Below are positions 6,025-6,095 of a stretch of DNA of 6,095 bases, piece after piece (the first letter of the stretch is position 1; every line of letters starts with the position of its first letter). The position numbers and the translations under genes were made by a program. Source of the stretch: Candidatus Omnitrophota bacterium (GTDB lineage: Bacteria > Omnitrophota > Gorgyraeia > Duberdicusellales > 4484-171). The stretch covers positions 1 to 6,095 of the forward strand of contig JAIPHS010000057.1 of NCBI GenBank assembly GCA_021735105.1, read 5' to 3'. The notes under the pieces were generated by a model that saw nothing but the letters and a program-made list of their open reading frames with translations, was not told where the DNA came from and did no database searches.

Positions 6025-6093
6025 TTAATTTCTCTTTAGATAAATTAGGTAGTTTAGAAAATCAAAGTAATCAGATTTATTATCAGCCTCAAT
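6025..6093 (-). CDS. 3' end of an unidentified upstream operon gene, partial
   Basis: On the minus strand one frame is open from the right edge to a TAA at 6027-6025, giving 22 residues (IEADNKSDYFDFLNYL then IYLKRN). The stop lies three bases before the ATG of the 323-aa radical SAM gene, the tight spacing seen throughout this operon, and the residues look like an amphipathic C-terminal helix. The other two frames also close within the edge sequence (one at once, one after 13 codons), so this is the best candidate but not certain. No family can be named from so short a tail. In Hxs systems the small protein HxsD would be one expected neighbour. Confidence 0.45.
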   Translation of the reverse strand: MEADNKSDYFDFLNYLIYLKRN

Positions 6094-6095
6094 TT

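Noticed and set aside
1..6095. CRISPR arrays, tRNA or rRNA genes, insertion sequences
   Set aside because: I saw no direct repeats with spacers, no cloverleaf-like or rRNA sequence, and no transposase motif or terminal inverted repeats.

Overview
The window is AT-rich (about 30% G+C by eye) and almost wholly coding. It comes from a bacterium with good Shine-Dalgarno sites, Sec signal peptides and, apparently, a type IV prepilin peptidase. Low G+C, dense operons, several radical SAM enzymes and a Cys-paired secreted protein suit an uncultivated lineage such as Omnitrophota or a relative. That placement is a guess; nothing in the window fixes the taxon.

Layout. Plus strand, 3-1477: the 3' end of a probable prepilin peptidase gene overlaps by ATGA a 435-aa radical SAM protein that carries cysteine clusters at both ends. 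Minus strand, 6095 down to 1435: one compact operon. In transcription order it holds the 3' end of an unidentified gene, a 323-aa radical SAM protein, a 458-aa HxsB-like radical SAM/SPASM maturase, a 96-aa His-rich peptide, a 251-aa secreted Cys-paired protein, and a 403-aa GT-B glycosyltransferase-like protein. Neighbouring genes overlap or are separated by 3 to 17 bases. The two transcription units converge and their coding regions overlap tail to tail by 43 bp. No intergenic stretch exceeds 50 bases.

Interpretation. The core (323-aa enzyme, 458-aa enzyme, 96-aa peptide) looks like a divergent relative of the His-Xaa-Ser (Hxs) peptide-modification system, in which two radical SAM maturases lie beside a peptide with HxS repeats. 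All seven histidines of the 96-aa peptide sit in two blocks with strict three-residue spacing (H55, H58, H61 and H84, H87, H90, H93), and one cysteine (C77) lies between the blocks. The peptide also has a hydrophobic segment ending in Ala-Val-Ala just before the first block, so the modified part may be exported by Sec and cut there. The secreted Cys-paired protein and the glycosyltransferase follow in the same operon and may serve the product. The third radical SAM protein, on the opposite strand, may act on the same peptide, but only proximity suggests it. The chemistry of any modification cannot be read from the sequence.
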